Positions 22,643 to 23,984 of a stretch of DNA of 23,984 nt are shown here, one piece after another; the stretch's first letter is position 1, and every line of letters begins with the position of its first letter. The stretch covers positions 1 to 23,984 of the forward strand of contig DATCDR010000088.1 of assembly GCA_036510575.1 (NCBI GenBank). Reading direction: 5' to 3'. A program made the translations under genes and the position numbers. The notes under the pieces are model-generated. The model made no database searches, was not told the origin of the DNA, and saw only the letters and a list, made by a program, of their open reading frames with translations. Origin of the DNA: DATCDR01 sp036510575. Its GTDB lineage: Bacteria > Actinomycetota > Acidimicrobiia > Acidimicrobiales > Bog-793.

Positions 22643-23283
22643 TTCCCGCCTCCCTTCACCGCGTTCCGGATCAGCACCAGTCCGCCACGCGGGCCGGGGA
22701 TCGCACCTTTGACGAGGATGATCTCGCGCTCGGCATCTGCCTCGATGACCTCGAGATTGAGCGTCGTGGTCTTCTCGTGTCCGAGGTGACCCGACATCTT
22801 CGTGCCCTTGAAGACACGAGCCGGCGTGGCACACGCTCCGATCGAACCTGGCGCGCGGTGGTGCTTGTGGTTACCGTGCGCGGCGCCCTGGCCTTTGAAG
22901 TTGTGCCGCTCCATGACGCCGGCAAAGCCCTTGCCCTTCGAGATCGCGGTGACGTCGACCTTCTCACCGGCGGTGAGGATCGCAGCGTCGATCTCCTGGC
23001 CGATCGAGTACGCGCTCGTGTCATCGATACGCAGCTCGACGAGTCGACGACCTGGGTCGACCGAGGCGGACGCGTAGTGCCCCGCCTCCGGCTTGGTCAG
23101 CGTCGAAGCACGGCGCACCCCGTAGGTGACCTGGAGAGCCGAGTAGCCCTCCTTCTCGGGGGTCTTCACCTGCACGACACGAGCCGGCTGGACCTTGACC
23201 ACGGTCACCGGGATGGCGCGGTGTTGTTCGTCAAAGATCTGCGTCATGCCGATCTTCTCGCCGACGATCGCCTTGGTTGCCAT
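22639..23283 (-). CDS. rplC: 50S ribosomal protein L3
   Basis: L3 is one of the first proteins to bind 23S rRNA and reaches the peptidyl-transferase centre. The 214-residue protein begins MATKAIVGEKIGMTQIFDEQ and has KGKGFAGVMERHNFKGQGAA, HGNHKHHRAPGSIGACATPA and GHLGHEKTTTLNLEVIEAD. The ATG is preceded only by a weak GGAAGAGAG. Upstream is an unusual 309-nt structured spacer, so rplC may be the first gene of its own transcript. Confidence 0.98.
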   Translation of the reverse strand: MATKAIVGEKIGMTQIFDEQHRAIPVTVVKVQPARVVQVKTPEKEGYSALQVTYGVRRASTLTKPEAGHYASASVDPGRRLVELRIDDTSAYSIGQEIDAAILTAGEKVDVTAISKGKGFAGVMERHNFKGQGAAHGNHKHHRAPGSIGACATPARVFKGTKMSGHLGHEKTTTLNLEVIEADAEREIILVKGAIPGPRGGLVLIRNAVKGGGK

Positions 23284-23469
23284 CGCTCTCTTCCCGCTCG
23301 TTCTCGCACAGCACGTGGGTGCTCTGCGCTGGGCTTTGGTGCCCTACTCATGACTGCGCTCCGCTCGGGCAGAAGCCCGGCGGAGCACACGTTGTGGTTG
23401 CCGGGTGGTCCCCCGTAGCGGGGCACGCCCGGACGTCGTGTTAATAGTGCTGTCGGGCGAACCCGACGG

Positions 23470-23495
23470 GCTGCTGACTATACCACCTCAGCAGC
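23470..23495. other. Perfect 8-bp dyad around a -10-like sequence
   Basis: GCTGCTGA and TCAGCAGC are perfect inverted copies separated by 10 bases, and the -10-like TATAGT overlaps the loop and one arm. It could be an operator for a dimeric DNA-binding protein, or an RNA hairpin if transcription comes through from rpsJ. Confidence 0.45.
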
Positions 23496-23504
23496 TGTCG
23501 CTAA
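23477..23504 (-). promoter_or_regulatory. Promoter-like site before rplC
   Basis: On the minus strand TTAGCG (23504-23499; 3 of 6 matches) and TATAGT (23482-23477; 5 of 6 matches) are separated by 16 nt. A start near 23470 would give an rplC leader of about 187 nt holding hairpins H4-H7. The -10 is good and the -35 weak. Confidence 0.4.
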
Positions 23505-23592
23505 CTCGGCGGGATCCGCTTCTGCCAAGCGCCACCGGCGCAGAACAGCGGCTTTATCCGCGCTCCTAGCCGAGACGGCAAGGAGCAGGCGC

Positions 23593-23922
23593 TTAGACCT
23601 GTTGGATCTTGATCTCGATGTCGACGCCGGCAGGCAGATCGAGACGCTGTAGCGAGTCCACGGTCTTTGGCGTGTGGTCGATGATGTCGAGCAGACGCTT
23701 GTGGATCCGCATCTCGAAGTGCTCGCGGCTGTCCTTGTGCTTATGCGGCGAGCGGATCACCGTGTAGCGGTGCTTCTCCGTGGGGAGCGGCACCGGCCCG
23801 AGCACCTTGGCCTGGGTGCGGAGCACGGTCTGGACGATCTTTTCGGTCGACTGATCGAGAATCTCGTGATCGTAGGCCTTCAGGCGGATTCTGATCTTCT
23901 GGCGGGGGCCTTCTGCGGCCAT
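23593..23922 (-). CDS. rpsJ: 30S ribosomal protein S10
   Basis: S10 is a small-subunit head protein that also acts as NusE in transcription antitermination. The 109-residue protein has a short extra N-terminus (MAAEGPRQ) and then KIRIRLKAYDHEILDQSTEK, GPVPLPTEKHRYTVIRSPH, SREHFEMRIHKRLLDI and LDLPAGVDIEIKIQQV, all canonical. The ATG has AGAGGA 10 nt upstream. It lies only 39 nt from tuf but 309 nt from rplC, so it may be transcribed with tuf rather than with the rest of the S10 cluster. Confidence 0.98.
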   Translation of the reverse strand: MAAEGPRQKIRIRLKAYDHEILDQSTEKIVQTVLRTQAKVLGPVPLPTEKHRYTVIRSPHKHKDSREHFEMRIHKRLLDIIDHTPKTVDSLQRLDLPAGVDIEIKIQQV

Positions 23923-23952
23923 GGGTGCAGCGTCCTCTCGTGGGTGTTCGCT

Positions 23953-23975
23953 AGATCCTGATTATTCGAGGATCT
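23953..23975 (-). terminator. Hairpin across the tuf stop codon
   Basis: AGATCCT and AGGATCT form a perfect 7-bp stem with a 9-nt loop that contains the tuf TAA. No T-run follows, so if it ends transcription it would be a U-less, actinobacterial-type terminator. It might instead be an RNA-processing or stability element between tuf and rpsJ. Confidence 0.3.
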
Positions 23976-23984
23976 TGGTGACAC
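23962..23984 (-). CDS. tuf: Elongation factor Tu, last residues only (cut by window edge)
   Basis: Only the end of the gene is in the window: it reads VTKILE and then TAA (23964-23962). This matches the usual EF-Tu C-terminus (RVTKIL plus E or K). The position directly upstream of rpsJ is where tuf lies in many bacteria that join the str and S10 clusters. The call rests on six residues plus context. Confidence 0.85.

Larger units (their letters stand above)
23284..23592 (-). promoter_or_regulatory. Structured rpsJ-rplC spacer with seven hairpins
   Basis: No credible gene lies here. In transcription order the minus strand shows seven hairpins. H1 23586-23562 has a 6-bp stem, a T-T mismatch and 4 bp more. 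H2 23551-23516 has 4 bp, a TG bulge, 6 bp and an inner 3 bp. H3 23495-23470 is a perfect 8-bp stem with a 10-nt loop. H4 23467-23452 is GTCGGG-TTCG-CCCGAC with a UUCG tetraloop. H5 23432-23401 has an outer CCGGG/CCCGG and an inner CCCCG-CTA-CGGGG. H6 23386-23358 has a 12-bp stem with one bulge and a TTCT loop. H7 23328-23305 has 4 bp, a G-G mismatch and 5 bp. None is followed by a T-run. Position suggests a ribosomal-protein leader, but it matches no leader class I recognise. Confidence 0.6.

Noticed and set aside
23244..23426. Minus-strand 60-codon frame in the rpsJ-rplC spacer
   Set aside because: Arg/Pro-rich, running through hairpins and into rplC in another frame, with no Shine-Dalgarno or similarity. 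It looks like a by-product of the structured RNA.
23452..23467. tRNA T-arm, suggested by GTCGGGTTCGCCCGAC
   Set aside because: The loop has four bases, not seven, and no acceptor, D or anticodon arms can be found around it.
23562..23586. Intrinsic terminator after rpsJ
   Set aside because: The hairpin is good but is followed by GCGGATAAAG, not a T-run, so I did not call a standard terminator; it remains part of the structured spacer.

Overview
This is a GC-rich bacterial chromosomal segment. Every gene I can support is on the minus strand, so transcription runs from the right edge (23984) to the left edge (1). The gene order (tuf, S10, spc and alpha ribosomal clusters, truA, rplM-rpsI, glmM, glmS, acpS, NAD(P)HX repair gene, alr) and the frequent GTG/TTG starts point to Actinomycetota. 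Protein details such as the IF-1 sequence and the Adk P-loop suggest a deep-branching class such as Acidimicrobiia. That class assignment is inference; I could not run a search.

Layout, right to left. (1) 23962-23984: the last codons of tuf. (2) 23593-23922: rpsJ, then a 309-nt non-coding spacer packed with hairpins and holding a promoter-like site. (3) 22639 down to 10911: a tightly coupled run rplC-rplD-rplW-rplB-rpsS-rplV-rpsC-rplP-rpmC-rpsQ-rplN-rplX-rplE-rpsN-rpsH-rplF-rplR-rpsE-rpmD-rplO-secY-adk-map. Many junctions overlap by 1 or 4 nt, which suggests translational coupling. (4) infA (probable CTG start) and, after a 164-nt structured spacer, the alpha-type cluster rpmJ-rpsM-rpsK-rpsD-rpoA-rplQ, followed by truA. 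(5) rplM-rpsI with its own promoter-like site, running into glmM, glmS, acpS, nnr and the N-terminal part of alr.

Functionally, the right three quarters make the core of both ribosomal subunits, plus the translocon (SecY), N-terminal Met removal (Map), adenylate balance (Adk), initiation (IF-1) and the RNA polymerase alpha subunit. The left quarter supplies cell-envelope precursors: glucosamine-6-P and glucosamine-1-P (GlmS, GlmM) and D-alanine (Alr). It also holds ACP activation (AcpS), NAD(P)HX repair and tRNA pseudouridylation (TruA).

I found no mobile elements, CRISPR arrays, tRNA or rRNA genes, and no new protein system. The most interesting signals are non-coding or concern start sites: the rpsJ-rplC spacer with seven successive hairpins, a hairpin with the same 7-bp stem in the infA-rpmJ spacer, a probable CTG start for infA, a hairpin over the rplM start, and acidic tails on L4, L22 and S3.
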